Source of the DNA: Minisyncoccota bacterium
Lineage (GTDB): Bacteria; Patescibacteriota; Minisyncoccia; Phycocordibacterales; CAIJYI01
NCBI GenBank assembly: GCA_023229825.1
Contig: JALNYN010000006.1
Location: forward strand, 1 to 64,000
Length of the DNA stretch: 64,000 bases
Direction of reading: 5' to 3'
Shown here: one piece after another, positions 25,008-33,660 of the stretch
How the letters are laid out: every line of letters begins with the position of its first letter
Numbering within the stretch: the first letter of the stretch is position 1
Made by a program: the position numbers and the translations under genes
The notes under the pieces: generated by a model
Database searches by the model: none
What the model saw: the letters and a program-made list of their open reading frames with translations, nothing else
What the model was told of the DNA's origin: nothing

Positions 25008-25940
25008 TTACTTCATATTCTGCGCAAGGGTCTCTTCCGTCTGTGATATTTTTTTCATAATGTTGCTCAGTGTTTCTATTGTTTTCGCTCTTCTATCCAT
25101 CGCCGCTTGCAGTTTGAGTTGTGTGATCTGGTTCAGCTCGCCTTCCGTATCTTTGGAGTCATTAAGGGCGGACTCAAATTTTCGCACGTCATTTTTTGCG
25201 AAAAAAAGCCACCATGGTTTTTTCACGGACACTTTTCCCGTCTCAATATTTCCTTCCGCGATCATCTCATATTTCACGGGAACAAAACCTAAAATTTCCG
25301 CCTCGCGTTCATATTTGACCTTAACCGTCTTTTCTTCAAGCGTGATGTTTTTTATTCCCGGCATTGCCGTTTTTACTTCTTTTGCAAAAACAGTTGCGAG
25401 TTCCGGCTGTTCCAAATCTTTTTCCGAAATATTTTTAAAGATGCGCGGACCGTCATTTTCCAGTTTTCCCGGCTCCGACACCGTCTCGGCTTTCGTCATA
25501 TCATTTACCAAACGAAGGCTCGCCGTTTGCATGCCAAACGGGTCGTCGGGCATGGTATTTTTCTCTAAAGGATCGGGCGGTCTTTCCGTCTTTTGAATTG
25601 CCGGTATATTCATCGGTTGTATATCGATCGGATCGGGAGACATTGCGTTTTTTTCCAAAGGAGTTTCCGGTATGGAAGTTTTACCGAAATCATCCGGCGG
25701 CATAATTATCTTATTCGTCGTCGGAATGCTCACCGCCGGTTTTTCCAAAGGGTCGACAGGCATTTGCTCAACTTTTTCTATCGGTGCAACAGCAGGAGCG
25801 ACGACTTTTACCGGAACCGGTGCGATAATGGTTGTTTTCGGTTGAATGGTCGGTGCCGAAATCTTAAGCGGCATCTCCGCAAAAACCGGAGCACCGAAAA
25901 CAAATGATGCGAGAACAATATATATTGATGAATTTTTCAT
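25008..25940 (-). CDS. Exported repeat protein sharing a C-terminal domain with 17504-18625
   Basis: A 310-residue exported protein. A signal peptide (1-22, ending PVFAEM) leads into a Pro-rich region with degenerate repeats of PDPLEKN / PDDPFGM type (about 65-135). The C-terminal domain (about 190-275) contains LGFVPVKYEMIAEGN and KPWWLFFAKNDVRKF, the counterpart of the PKD-protein domain. A helical tail follows. TATAAT ends eight bases before the ATG, so a leaderless mRNA is likely, although GGGGTGG in the gap might act as a weak ribosome site. Function unknown; likely surface or periplasmic. Confidence 0.7.
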   Translation of the reverse strand: MKNSSIYIVLASFVFGAPVFAEMPLKISAPTIQPKTTIIAPVPVKVVAPAVAPIEKVEQMPVDPLEKPAVSIPTTNKIIMPPDDFGKTSIPETPLEKNAMSPDPIDIQPMNIPAIQKTERPPDPLEKNTMPDDPFGMQTASLRLVNDMTKAETVSEPGKLENDGPRIFKNISEKDLEQPELATVFAKEVKTAMPGIKNITLEEKTVKVKYEREAEILGFVPVKYEMIAEGNIETGKVSVKKPWWLFFAKNDVRKFESALNDSKDTEGELNQITQLKLQAAMDRRAKTIETLSNIMKKISQTEETLAQNMK

Positions 25941-26062
25941 ACCACCCCATTATATCACAAATACGATGAAGCGGAGACAACAATTGCTGCAGGAATGGGG
26001 ACCGTCACCATTTTAATGATCACACCATACATTTCAGAAAAGAATCGTACCTGACCATTTCC

Positions 26063-28330
26063 CTACCTTGGCCTGGAAATTATCGTTTGCGCTGAATCAG
26101 TATGATTTCCGAGACCGATACCGAGCATGGAACCCATTTTGAGGTCATTGGATCCGGTAATCGTCGTAAAACGACCGGTGTTCGGACTTTGCCGTCCGGT
26201 GAGTATATCCATGCCTTCATATAAATATTTTTTATTCGCCATCCAATCGGCGATCTGATCCATGACGAGTTCCACCGGCCACGGGCGAAGAAGCCTCGTG
26301 ATGCGGAGTTCTTCAAGCATCCGGCAACCTTCCACTCTTGTTTCTTCTTTGTTGAGAAGTTTCAATATCTCTCCTTTATGTTTTTCAAATTCTTCGGCCG
26401 CGCTTTCGTACACTTCCGGCAATTTTTCTCTTTCAAAAATATGATCCTTCAGATAAGCGATCATGAGTTCCGTCTGTTCGACCGCGCTTTTTCCGGAAGA
26501 GAAAGGAACCGGCCTGGTTTCCACAAGGAACCAGCCCTTTCGCGGAGAATCTTCCGTAAAAACGCTTTCTCCCCGCTCTTTGTGCCGATCCGCATTTTGT
26601 ACAATATCGCCGTAGCCCTCCGCTTTCAATTTTTCCCCAAAACGTTCAATGAGATATTCCGTCGTCATCGGTTTTCCTTGTTCGTCGTCCGGCATTTGGT
26701 ATTTGAGGTACGCGCCGCGTTCTTTCGCTTCCGCCAATTTTTCGGCGGTGAATGGGATCGGCGGAAGTTTTTCCATGTCTGCTTTTATTCCCATACTCCA
26801 AGGTCCGCGAACGTTTTCATGCCCCAAAATCGACTCGGCGGCGGAAATCTGCTCCATGATCGGCATCGTTGATTCTATTTCGGGGAGATGCAATGCCGGT
26901 ACGGTATTTTTCTTCAAAAATTTATACGCTACCGTTCTCGGGTTTCCAAAAAAACTTTGCGCGATGCCGCTTCTGTCAACCCCGACTTTATGTATCCCCA
27001 AACCGCCCGCGTTATGCTTTTTTTCAAGCAATGATCTTCTCCATTTTTCAGATTTTTTTGTTTTGATACCCGCCAAACTTCTTGCGAGAGAGGCAAGATT
27101 GTGGGGCATATCGTTTGAATCATACTTTCCGCCGCCTGGCATATTTCTGCGATCTTCCATGTAACGGTGAAAGAATTCTTCTCTCATTTCCCACGCTTTT
27201 TTATCGTCCCTTCCCGCCAAGCTTTCCATAATGAAATTACTGGGAAAAACTTCAAGCGATCGCTCCAGCAGTTTTAACGCAAGATCGTCACTGCGGCCGG
27301 TGAGAGCCGAAAATGCGAGATAATTAGTTTTTTCATGTTGATTACCTTTTTTAAATATTTCTTCAAAACACCAAGAAAGCATTTCATCGGTTTTTTCGCT
27401 TTGAACGCCGCTCAAGCTTTCGGCGATCATATCCGGCGCCTCATTAACATGCGGATTTTTTTCATGCAATTTGTCAATTTCTCTTGAAATTGTTTGCCAT
27501 CCTTTTTTGTCGGATTCATCACATGCTTTCATTTCAAAATCTAATTTTTGTTTTTGAGGAAGAAACTCTTTGTATTTTTCCATCAGCTTTTCTCTCCATG
27601 CGTTTGCTTCTTCATTATTTATCCCGCGATAACTTTCCCCGATGTATTCTTGTTCGGCATCACCGCACAGTTTGGTGCCCCGCTCTCGCATTTCTTTTGC
27701 CCGATCGTTCTCTATCCCCGCCAAACTGGCAAGTGCGGCCTGCGCCAATTTTTTATATGTTTTGTCTTCTTCCCCCATTTTCATGACCTTTTCCCTCCAT
27801 TCTCTCGCCGAAGGAGTGTCAACCCCAGTATAACTCAAGGTAATCGCTTCCCAATATCCCATATCGGTTTTATATCGTTCTCTCATTTGTTCCGCTTTCG
27901 GACTGTCCTCTCCGGCGAGCGCCTGCAAAACATCTTCTATTTTTACCCCCAAAACCGTTTCAGACTTTCTCTCTTCAAGCAAATACTCAAGCGTTGAAAA
28001 AGCGTTTTCATCAAACCGCTCCGCCTCTCCAATTTCGTGCTTGCGTTTTCGCTCTTCAAAATAACGTGCGATGGAATTCCATAGACCGTGTTTTTCCGTG
28101 GTTTCCGTTCTCATTTTCGGGATCAAGCGAGTAGGTTCGCGCATTGTTTCAGTTTTCGGCGTTTCCGACGGAAAATTCATCGCTTCGATCTTTTGTTTTA
28201 TTCTTTCTTGCTGTTCCGTGGTATCCATCTCCGGTTTCTGCGCCGGCATTTCCACCGATCCTTCTTTCGGCGCACGTTCCGCCACTTTTTCTCCCATAAC
28301 CTCTTCTAAAGAATGTTCTTGGTTTTTCAT
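26063..28330 (-). CDS. Large protein with eight degenerate LAGI-type helical repeats
   Basis: A 755-residue cytoplasmic protein. The N-terminus (1-75) is disordered. Between about residues 130 and 435 eight copies of a motif like (S/A)LAGI-5-A-EMRE occur, for example QALAGEDSPKAEQMRERY, ASLAGIENDRAKEMRERG, ESLAGRDDKKAWEMREEF and RSLAGIKTKKSEKWRRSL, spaced 28-75 residues apart. This predicts an alpha-solenoid. The C-terminal 300 residues are mixed and contain KGWFLVETRPVPFSSGKS. The style is that of scaffold proteins, but no family is recognised. Confidence 0.72.
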   Translation of the reverse strand: MKNQEHSLEEVMGEKVAERAPKEGSVEMPAQKPEMDTTEQQERIKQKIEAMNFPSETPKTETMREPTRLIPKMRTETTEKHGLWNSIARYFEERKRKHEIGEAERFDENAFSTLEYLLEERKSETVLGVKIEDVLQALAGEDSPKAEQMRERYKTDMGYWEAITLSYTGVDTPSAREWREKVMKMGEEDKTYKKLAQAALASLAGIENDRAKEMRERGTKLCGDAEQEYIGESYRGINNEEANAWREKLMEKYKEFLPQKQKLDFEMKACDESDKKGWQTISREIDKLHEKNPHVNEAPDMIAESLSGVQSEKTDEMLSWCFEEIFKKGNQHEKTNYLAFSALTGRSDDLALKLLERSLEVFPSNFIMESLAGRDDKKAWEMREEFFHRYMEDRRNMPGGGKYDSNDMPHNLASLARSLAGIKTKKSEKWRRSLLEKKHNAGGLGIHKVGVDRSGIAQSFFGNPRTVAYKFLKKNTVPALHLPEIESTMPIMEQISAAESILGHENVRGPWSMGIKADMEKLPPIPFTAEKLAEAKERGAYLKYQMPDDEQGKPMTTEYLIERFGEKLKAEGYGDIVQNADRHKERGESVFTEDSPRKGWFLVETRPVPFSSGKSAVEQTELMIAYLKDHIFEREKLPEVYESAAEEFEKHKGEILKLLNKEETRVEGCRMLEELRITRLLRPWPVELVMDQIADWMANKKYLYEGMDILTGRQSPNTGRFTTITGSNDLKMGSMLGIGLGNHTDSAQTIISRPR

Positions 28331-28404
28331 GACGTATGGATTATCGTTTGTAATATTCTCTCATTATAACAATAAAGAAATTTATTTTATAGGGCATGCA
28401 CTTC

Positions 28405-28441
28405 AAGCAATAGCAGCAAACGCCGGGAAACCGGCGTTTTT
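28405..28441 (+). terminator. Orphan duplicate of the 24257 terminator
   Basis: Thirty-seven bases (AAGCAATAGCAGCAAACGCC then GGGAAACCGGCGTTTTT) repeat the end of the gene at 23764-24252 and its terminator almost exactly, including the last codons and stop, but no gene of that family lies upstream here. Confidence 0.8.
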
Positions 28442-28521
28442 ATGTGTGCGCGCACTGATTCGAAATAATTAGTCCACGGATTTCAAAAAGAACGAGTGCC
28501 TGACCCCGATTCCGCTAGACA

Positions 28522-28527
28522 TTGACA
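28522..28527 (+). promoter_or_regulatory. -35 element of CPBP gene promoter
   Basis: TTGACA, followed by an AT-rich run (AATATATAGCAGTATATT) in which the exact -10 is unclear. Confidence 0.4.
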
Positions 28528-28588
28528 TTTAATCAAATATATAGCAGTATATTTATCAGTTGCACTTCTCTATCAAAGGAGGTTTGTC

Positions 28589-29308
28589 TTGAACATTAAA
28601 ATAAGGTCCGAAATAGACCATGTTGCTGCGAATGTTGTTCAGTATATAATTTATATCGTTTTCGTTTCAAGTTTGATCGGACTTATAAACTTATTCTTTC
28701 CGACGGTTATTCCCTTCAAATTTCTTGAGACTTGGAGCTGGGGGGGCTCGCTTTCTGAAGGTCTTTTAAATTCATGGCCGATCTTTTTGTGGGCTTTTAC
28801 CGCGACCGGACTAGCGGTGGTCATTACGAGAAACGAGCGTCTTGAAAATCTGTTAGCCGAAGGATATTTAAAAGAAGGAGCCATCACAAGCGTAGTGGCG
28901 GGATTTTTCGAAGAGATCGTCTTCAGATGGCTCATGTTTTTTACGGCGATAGCCACCGCCCAGTTGATGAACTTTCTTTCATTCGGACTCGTTGAATGGT
29001 TTTATGATACCGTTGTGGCTCCATTTATCAATTTTTTGACATTCGGAGGGATCGAAAGTATTCTTTACCATCCGCTCGGCTGGTTCGTCGGCGCGGCGAT
29101 GGTTACCGCTAATGGACATTTTCGCGACGGACATAAATATCTCGGAATAGTCGGTTATCTCAACTCATGGTTCATTGGATTTTTCTTCTTTTGGATCATG
29201 TTCAACTTCGGTCTTATCACCGCCATTGTCGTACATTTTCTGTACGACATGCTCATCTTCACGGTCGGATATATCGATCGCGTTATAGAAAGGCATCAAG
29301 AAAGATGA
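28589..29308 (+). CDS. CPBP-family intramembrane metalloprotease
   Basis: A 239-residue membrane protein of the CPBP/Abi family (CAAX-protease and bacteriocin-processing homologs). Motif 1 is EEIVFR (Glu108, Glu109, Arg113), and motif 3 is HFLYD near the C-terminus; a histidine between (GHFRDGH) may serve motif 2. About six to seven membrane helices. The start codon is TTG, supported by AAAGGAGG five bases upstream; there is no suitably placed ATG. Family members cut membrane-bound substrates; the substrate here is unknown. Confidence 0.82.
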   Translation: MNIKIRSEIDHVAANVVQYIIYIVFVSSLIGLINLFFPTVIPFKFLETWSWGGSLSEGLLNSWPIFLWAFTATGLAVVITRNERLENLLAEGYLKEGAITSVVAGFFEEIVFRWLMFFTAIATAQLMNFLSFGLVEWFYDTVVAPFINFLTFGGIESILYHPLGWFVGAAMVTANGHFRDGHKYLGIVGYLNSWFIGFFFFWIMFNFGLITAIVVHFLYDMLIFTVGYIDRVIERHQER

Positions 29309-29316
29309 TACATTTA

Positions 29317-29343
29317 GGCGCCGCTATTATGCGGCGCTTTTTT
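29317..29343 (+). terminator. Terminator after CPBP protease
   Basis: Stem GCGCCGC / GCGGCGC with a TATTAT loop and seven T. Confidence 0.92.
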
Positions 29344-29393
29344 ATAATGGGACCGATAAACGTGACTGTCCCGAATTCCGAATTCCTATTTCC

Positions 29394-30059
29394 CTAGGCT
29401 TTATGAATAAGACCGTCAGATAAGACCACGACTCGGTCGGCAAGCGCGGCATAATCCTGCTCGTGAGTGACCATAACTATCGTCTGTCCGTCTTTGTTCA
29501 GTTCCATGAACGAGTCGAGGACCACCCGCGAAGTTTCAATATCGAGGTTTGCCGTAGGTTCGTCCGCAAAGAGGATCTTCGGGCCACGGGCGATAGCTCG
29601 AGCGATCGAAACGCGCTGCTGTTCCCCTCCGGAAAGGGCGCTCGGAAGGTTTTCTGTTTTATGTTCAAGTCCGAGTTTCCGGAGAGCTGCGAAAGCCTTT
29701 CGTTTTGCCGGTCCCATTTCGAACCCGAGCATCAGAAGCGGGACGAGTACATTTTCGATGGCGGTAAGAGAAGGGAGCAGGGCGTAATCCTGAAAGACAT
29801 AACCGAGTTCGGACAGACGAAGCTCGGTACGTTCGCTCAGAGAAAGGTCCACGGTTTCAAGACCGTCGAGCATTACAGAACCGCTGTTCGGACGATCAAG
29901 CAGCCCCATCTGATACATAAGCGTACTTTTCCCCGATCCGGATCGGCCGGTTATTGCAACAAATTCACCCGGCGCAACATCAAAATCGATGCCTTTCAAC
30001 ACGGGATATTCTCCGCTTTGCGTTTTATATGTTTTCTTTAAATTGGTGATATGGATCAT
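29394..30059 (-). CDS. ABC transporter ATPase, MacB/LolD type
   Basis: About 221 residues from ATG 30059, one base after the permease stop. Complete nucleotide-binding domain: Walker A GRSGSGKST, Q-loop VFQDYALLP, signature LSGGEQQR, Walker B ILFADEPTANLD and switch His in VMVTHEQ. The phrase STLMYQMGLLDRPNSG is typical of the MacB/LolD/FtsE subgroup, which drives mechanotransmission rather than classical substrate transport. It works with the permease encoded directly upstream; substrate unknown. Confidence 0.95.
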   Translation of the reverse strand: MIHITNLKKTYKTQSGEYPVLKGIDFDVAPGEFVAITGRSGSGKSTLMYQMGLLDRPNSGSVMLDGLETVDLSLSERTELRLSELGYVFQDYALLPSLTAIENVLVPLLMLGFEMGPAKRKAFAALRKLGLEHKTENLPSALSGGEQQRVSIARAIARGPKILFADEPTANLDIETSRVVLDSFMELNKDGQTIVMVTHEQDYAALADRVVVLSDGLIHKA

Positions 30060-30060
30060 A

Positions 30061-31377
30061 TTATCTTCCAAGGATAGCGTCTAAGGTATTCTGGCGAACA
30101 ACTATCTTTGCCGGAATATATCCTGCGATGACCGTTGAGATCATAAGAACCACAACGCGGATCGCAACCCCGCCCCCTGTTACAGAAAGGATGCCATCGC
30201 TGAACGGGAAATTGATCGGATTCGCGTCGAAATAAGGTTTCAGAAATCCGAAAATGACGATAAGACCGAGCGCGGAACCGATAATGCCGTAGAAGCATGC
30301 CTGAAGCACGTAAGACATCTCGATCGAAGGAGCCCGGATGCCGATGCCTTTCATGATACCGATGAACTTTCGCCGGGTTATGGCATTCACAAAAATAATG
30401 ATAAAGATCGTAATAGACGCAACAACGATACCGATGCCGCCGATGAGATTCCCGAGCAGTCCGAACGTCGCCTTCATATCTTTCAGGAATTTCGGCTGAG
30501 CCTCGACGGAGGTCTGTATCTTCGCGACGGAATCATAGCCGGCATTCAAAAGGTGATCTTTGATGTGATCCGATGTTTCCGGCCTCCCGTTTTTCTCCTT
30601 AACAGCGATCTCGTCCACATTAAGGTCGCCGCGTCCGATCAGATTCCGCAATTGGGCATCGGTCATAAAGACGCGGCTGTCCACTTCCCCGATCTTGCTT
30701 TTGAGTATTCCCTTGACGGTCACTTCCCTCGAGAAGCCTCCGACCGTGAGGCGCACTTTCGTTCCGACTCCGACGTTCGGAAGGGTCCTCATGCTCGGCG
30801 TATCAATGGGGTTATATTTATAGAGAAGGCTTGAACCGACGAGTATCTTATCGTAATCTCCGGGGCTTAAGTACTCCCCTTCTATAACGACCTTGCTTAA
30901 TCCGGTGACCGCATCTTCGCTTTCCGGATCGATCCCGGCGATCAGTGCGGACGCGCTATCGGTAATGTCGGTCGCTCGGTCTTTATTTTTGTAATTGGCT
31001 TCGATCAGTCCTCCTTCGATGTATCTTGAAGAAACGTCCCGGACCTCAGGAAGCGAATGCAAGTACTGTGAGATCTCTCGGCTTTTTTCAATATAGTTCT
31101 TCTCACGGAGACGCGAGATGATGACATCGCCGGTATAGAGCTGTTTCTGTTTATCGACGGACCCTTCCACGAGTCCGATCAGGATACCGCTCACGAAGAC
31201 CATGTTGAGAAAAGTGATCATCATCACAAAGATAATGAGCAAAGTCGTCCACCAATTCGAACGCTTTATTTCGCGCACAGCAAGAAAAAAAGCGACGTTG
31301 ACGTTCGTCAGCGCCTTCTCAAGGGAACTTTGGCGAGAAAAATGTTTATTCGCGATAACTCGGGACTTTGGTTTCAT
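30061..31377 (-). CDS. MacB/FtsX-type ABC permease
   Basis: A 438-residue permease with the MacB plan: one membrane helix near residues 43-65, a large extracytoplasmic domain (about 70-310), then three helices (about 315-345, 370-395 and 405-425). Landmarks are AVREIKRSNWWTTLLI at the first helix and IFVNAITRRKFIGIMKGIGI before the third. Together with the ATPase downstream it forms a two-gene exporter or lipoprotein-release-type complex. It has its own promoter at 31403-31432. Confidence 0.92.
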   Translation of the reverse strand: MKPKSRVIANKHFSRQSSLEKALTNVNVAFFLAVREIKRSNWWTTLLIIFVMMITFLNMVFVSGILIGLVEGSVDKQKQLYTGDVIISRLREKNYIEKSREISQYLHSLPEVRDVSSRYIEGGLIEANYKNKDRATDITDSASALIAGIDPESEDAVTGLSKVVIEGEYLSPGDYDKILVGSSLLYKYNPIDTPSMRTLPNVGVGTKVRLTVGGFSREVTVKGILKSKIGEVDSRVFMTDAQLRNLIGRGDLNVDEIAVKEKNGRPETSDHIKDHLLNAGYDSVAKIQTSVEAQPKFLKDMKATFGLLGNLIGGIGIVVASITIFIIIFVNAITRRKFIGIMKGIGIRAPSIEMSYVLQACFYGIIGSALGLIVIFGFLKPYFDANPINFPFSDGILSVTGGGVAIRVVVLMISTVIAGYIPAKIVVRQNTLDAILGR

Positions 31378-31402
31378 GCAAAAAGATTAATATACTCTTT
31401 TC

Positions 31403-31432
31403 ATTATATCGGAAAGCAAAAAGAAACACCAA
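31403..31432 (-). promoter_or_regulatory. Promoter of ABC exporter operon
   Basis: Minus strand TTGGTG, 18-base spacer, TATAAT, about 25 bases before the permease ATG. Confidence 0.6.
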
Positions 31433-31548
31433 GCGTAAAATACCCCATTACGCAGTGGCGTGCGCCGTGGGAAATGTTTGGTGAGTGTTGCGTTTCAAAC
31501 TAGAATGAATCCTGTCCCGAATTCTCTCATATAAATTTGAATCGAAAA

Positions 31549-32466
31549 TTATTGCAAATTTAATGTTTTTTGTATAACCTTTATTTCTTCGATTTTTAAT
31601 TTCGGACGATGATATTCCGATTTACGTGTTATTTCTGCGGTAATCAAAACAGGTTTTTTATAATATTCAACATAGTTCTGAGATTCCTTGCCGAATTCGG
31701 GATATGCAGTTAATAGTCGATAAGGTCTAGGGAGATCGATCGCTCGAAACCTTAAATGTTCACCTCTACTACTTTCAAGACCAACGATTTCTCCTTTAAA
31801 TTTATATGAAAATCCATTTTTATATTCAGGTAGGATACGCTCATCTTCGCTTAAATAATTTGAAAAATTGCGCAAATCTATGACGAAAGATTCTTTGTGT
31901 TTTGCGGAAATCCCCATCTCCGATACCGATTCATTTATAATTGGAGATAAAACTTTTTTATACTGATGTTCCTTAACAAGCTTATATAAACCTTTTGCAT
32001 GCCTGACAGGAAGAACATTTTTTTCGTGTTCTATTGTAATTTTATTTTTCTGCAGTGATCCCCATTTGAATAATTTTACAAACGCATAGCTAAATAGAGC
32101 AAAATCAACAGGGTTTTTCGCTACATAATCATTTACCGATCTGTGAATTAATTCGGCATTTGACCAAACCATATCCGAGGTCGGTATTTTTTCTCCGACA
32201 AGTTGCATAAAATCTCGATACGCCTGCCAGTCCAAAAACGGAGCAACTGTGTGCAATTGAATAAGTAAATCTATAATAACAGATCCTTCCCTCGCGCTTT
32301 CAGCTTGAATTTGCACATCTCCCTTCATGTGCAAAACATTAATATAATTTTTGAACAAATGGTCGATTCCAATTAAAGATTCACCAAATGCAGAAAAATC
32401 TACGCCATTGGCATTATTTGGATCCCATTTGTATCTTATTTGTAGTCTGGCTTCAATTGGTTTCAT
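31549..32466 (-). CDS. Unknown protein, third gene of reverse transcriptase cassette
   Basis: About 305 residues from the ATG of MKPIEARLQ (32466). The first 60 residues look beta-rich (LQIRYKWDPNN...FSAFGESLIGID), followed by a helical middle with a hydrophobic stretch (GSVIIDLLIQL) and a C-terminal 100 residues again beta-rich (FSYKFKGEIVGLESSRGEHLRFR; KPVLITAEITRKSEYH), compatible with a small barrel. No signal peptide. I recognise no family. It follows the Abi_C-like gene by 41 bases, shares its AT-rich base composition, and is probably an effector or accessory protein of the same system. Confidence 0.6.
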   Translation of the reverse strand: MKPIEARLQIRYKWDPNNANGVDFSAFGESLIGIDHLFKNYINVLHMKGDVQIQAESAREGSVIIDLLIQLHTVAPFLDWQAYRDFMQLVGEKIPTSDMVWSNAELIHRSVNDYVAKNPVDFALFSYAFVKLFKWGSLQKNKITIEHEKNVLPVRHAKGLYKLVKEHQYKKVLSPIINESVSEMGISAKHKESFVIDLRNFSNYLSEDERILPEYKNGFSYKFKGEIVGLESSRGEHLRFRAIDLPRPYRLLTAYPEFGKESQNYVEYYKKPVLITAEITRKSEYHRPKLKIEEIKVIQKTLNLQ

Positions 32467-32507
32467 ATATTTTATGTACACAAACTATTTTATCGTCTGT
32501 CTATTTT

Positions 32508-33620
32508 TTAAAATAGAACTAAATCTGCTTTAAATTCATCGGGAAGTCCACACTGATTATTGCCTAAACATTTATTTTGTACTAAAGTAATATCTTTTTT
32601 TGTAACATTTCCCAAAAGTTCCAACACTTTGAAAAAAACATCATTGTCTTTAAAATGATTAATCTCAAATTCTGATATAAGTTTCTTTTTAATCAACCCT
32701 TTTGTGAATTCATCACATCTACTAAAAATAAATTTTAATTTGGGTTGATCAAGTAAAAATTCGCGAGGCTTGAATCGATTCGTTCCTTCATATAAGAAAT
32801 CTATAATTTCCCGGTATAACGTATTTTTTTCTTTATATTGAAAAGTTAAGCTTGAATATAGAAACCCAACGACAGATCTGCCCGAATTTAAACACAACAA
32901 AGCGTGATGTCTCTCGGGGATGACTTTCTGAACATGTCTGTCCCCCATTTGATTTGATAGTTCGTCTATTGAATCAATTATACTTATGAGAGAGGATGTT
33001 AGTTTCTTTGCGTGAGCATTAGTTTTATTTTCTGGTGCCAAGTTCAATAAATTTTTTACTTTTTTATAGTCTTCACCAAGAGACCCTGTACCATATATTT
33101 CTTCACCTGTTATCCTCCTATAAATATCAAAGGTTGCTGCTTCAATTGAAGACCTTACGCAAGTCAAAACGCCGGAATAATCTCCTTTGTCAAAGAGTTT
33201 TTGAGATTTTGCAAGTTGTTCTTTTAAAAATTTGTATTGTATTTCAATATTTTTTTCAAATTCTGCGTGCTCTCCCAATTCTAAATCATTCTTGTTCATT
33301 TCCAAAACATTGATATTTGAATCATCTCTCCTTATGAGAAAAAATATTCCTTGAATTTCTATGCTATTGTCGCCATGAGGATACAAATCAAGAACCGCAT
33401 CTAAAATTATTTTTTTATCTTCAGTACTAATACTTTTACTTTTAACAAAGGCATCTAATGGTAGGTATATATTGAAATAAGAAATTACTGAATTCATGTA
33501 ACTTCCAAATTGTCCTGTTTGTTCAACTTCACTCTTTGCTCCATTAAGAAAATCTTGCAAATCATTTCTTTTTTGCTTTTCTAGTAATTTCTTTATTATT
33601 TGTATATCTTCATTTTCCAT
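32508..33620 (-). CDS. Abi_C-like (abortive infection C-terminus) protein
   Basis: About 370 residues from the ATG of MENEDIQII (33620). The middle (about 155-260) resembles the abortive infection C-terminal domain: KGDYSGVLTCVRSSIEAATF opens it, then EIYGTGSLGEDYKKVKNLL, an all-helical LTSSLISIIDSIDELSNQMGDRH and a closing HHALLCLNSGRSVVGFL. That domain is common in phage-exclusion proteins. Regions before and after are helical and not recognised. The gene lies 40 bases after the reverse transcriptase in the same AT-rich block. Assignment rests on pattern memory and needs a profile search. Confidence 0.65.
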   Translation of the reverse strand: MENEDIQIIKKLLEKQKRNDLQDFLNGAKSEVEQTGQFGSYMNSVISYFNIYLPLDAFVKSKSISTEDKKIILDAVLDLYPHGDNSIEIQGIFFLIRRDDSNINVLEMNKNDLELGEHAEFEKNIEIQYKFLKEQLAKSQKLFDKGDYSGVLTCVRSSIEAATFDIYRRITGEEIYGTGSLGEDYKKVKNLLNLAPENKTNAHAKKLTSSLISIIDSIDELSNQMGDRHVQKVIPERHHALLCLNSGRSVVGFLYSSLTFQYKEKNTLYREIIDFLYEGTNRFKPREFLLDQPKLKFIFSRCDEFTKGLIKKKLISEFEINHFKDNDVFFKVLELLGNVTKKDITLVQNKCLGNNQCGLPDEFKADLVLF

Positions 33621-33660
33621 AAAATTACGAATCGTGGGTACCAATCAATATCCCGAATAC

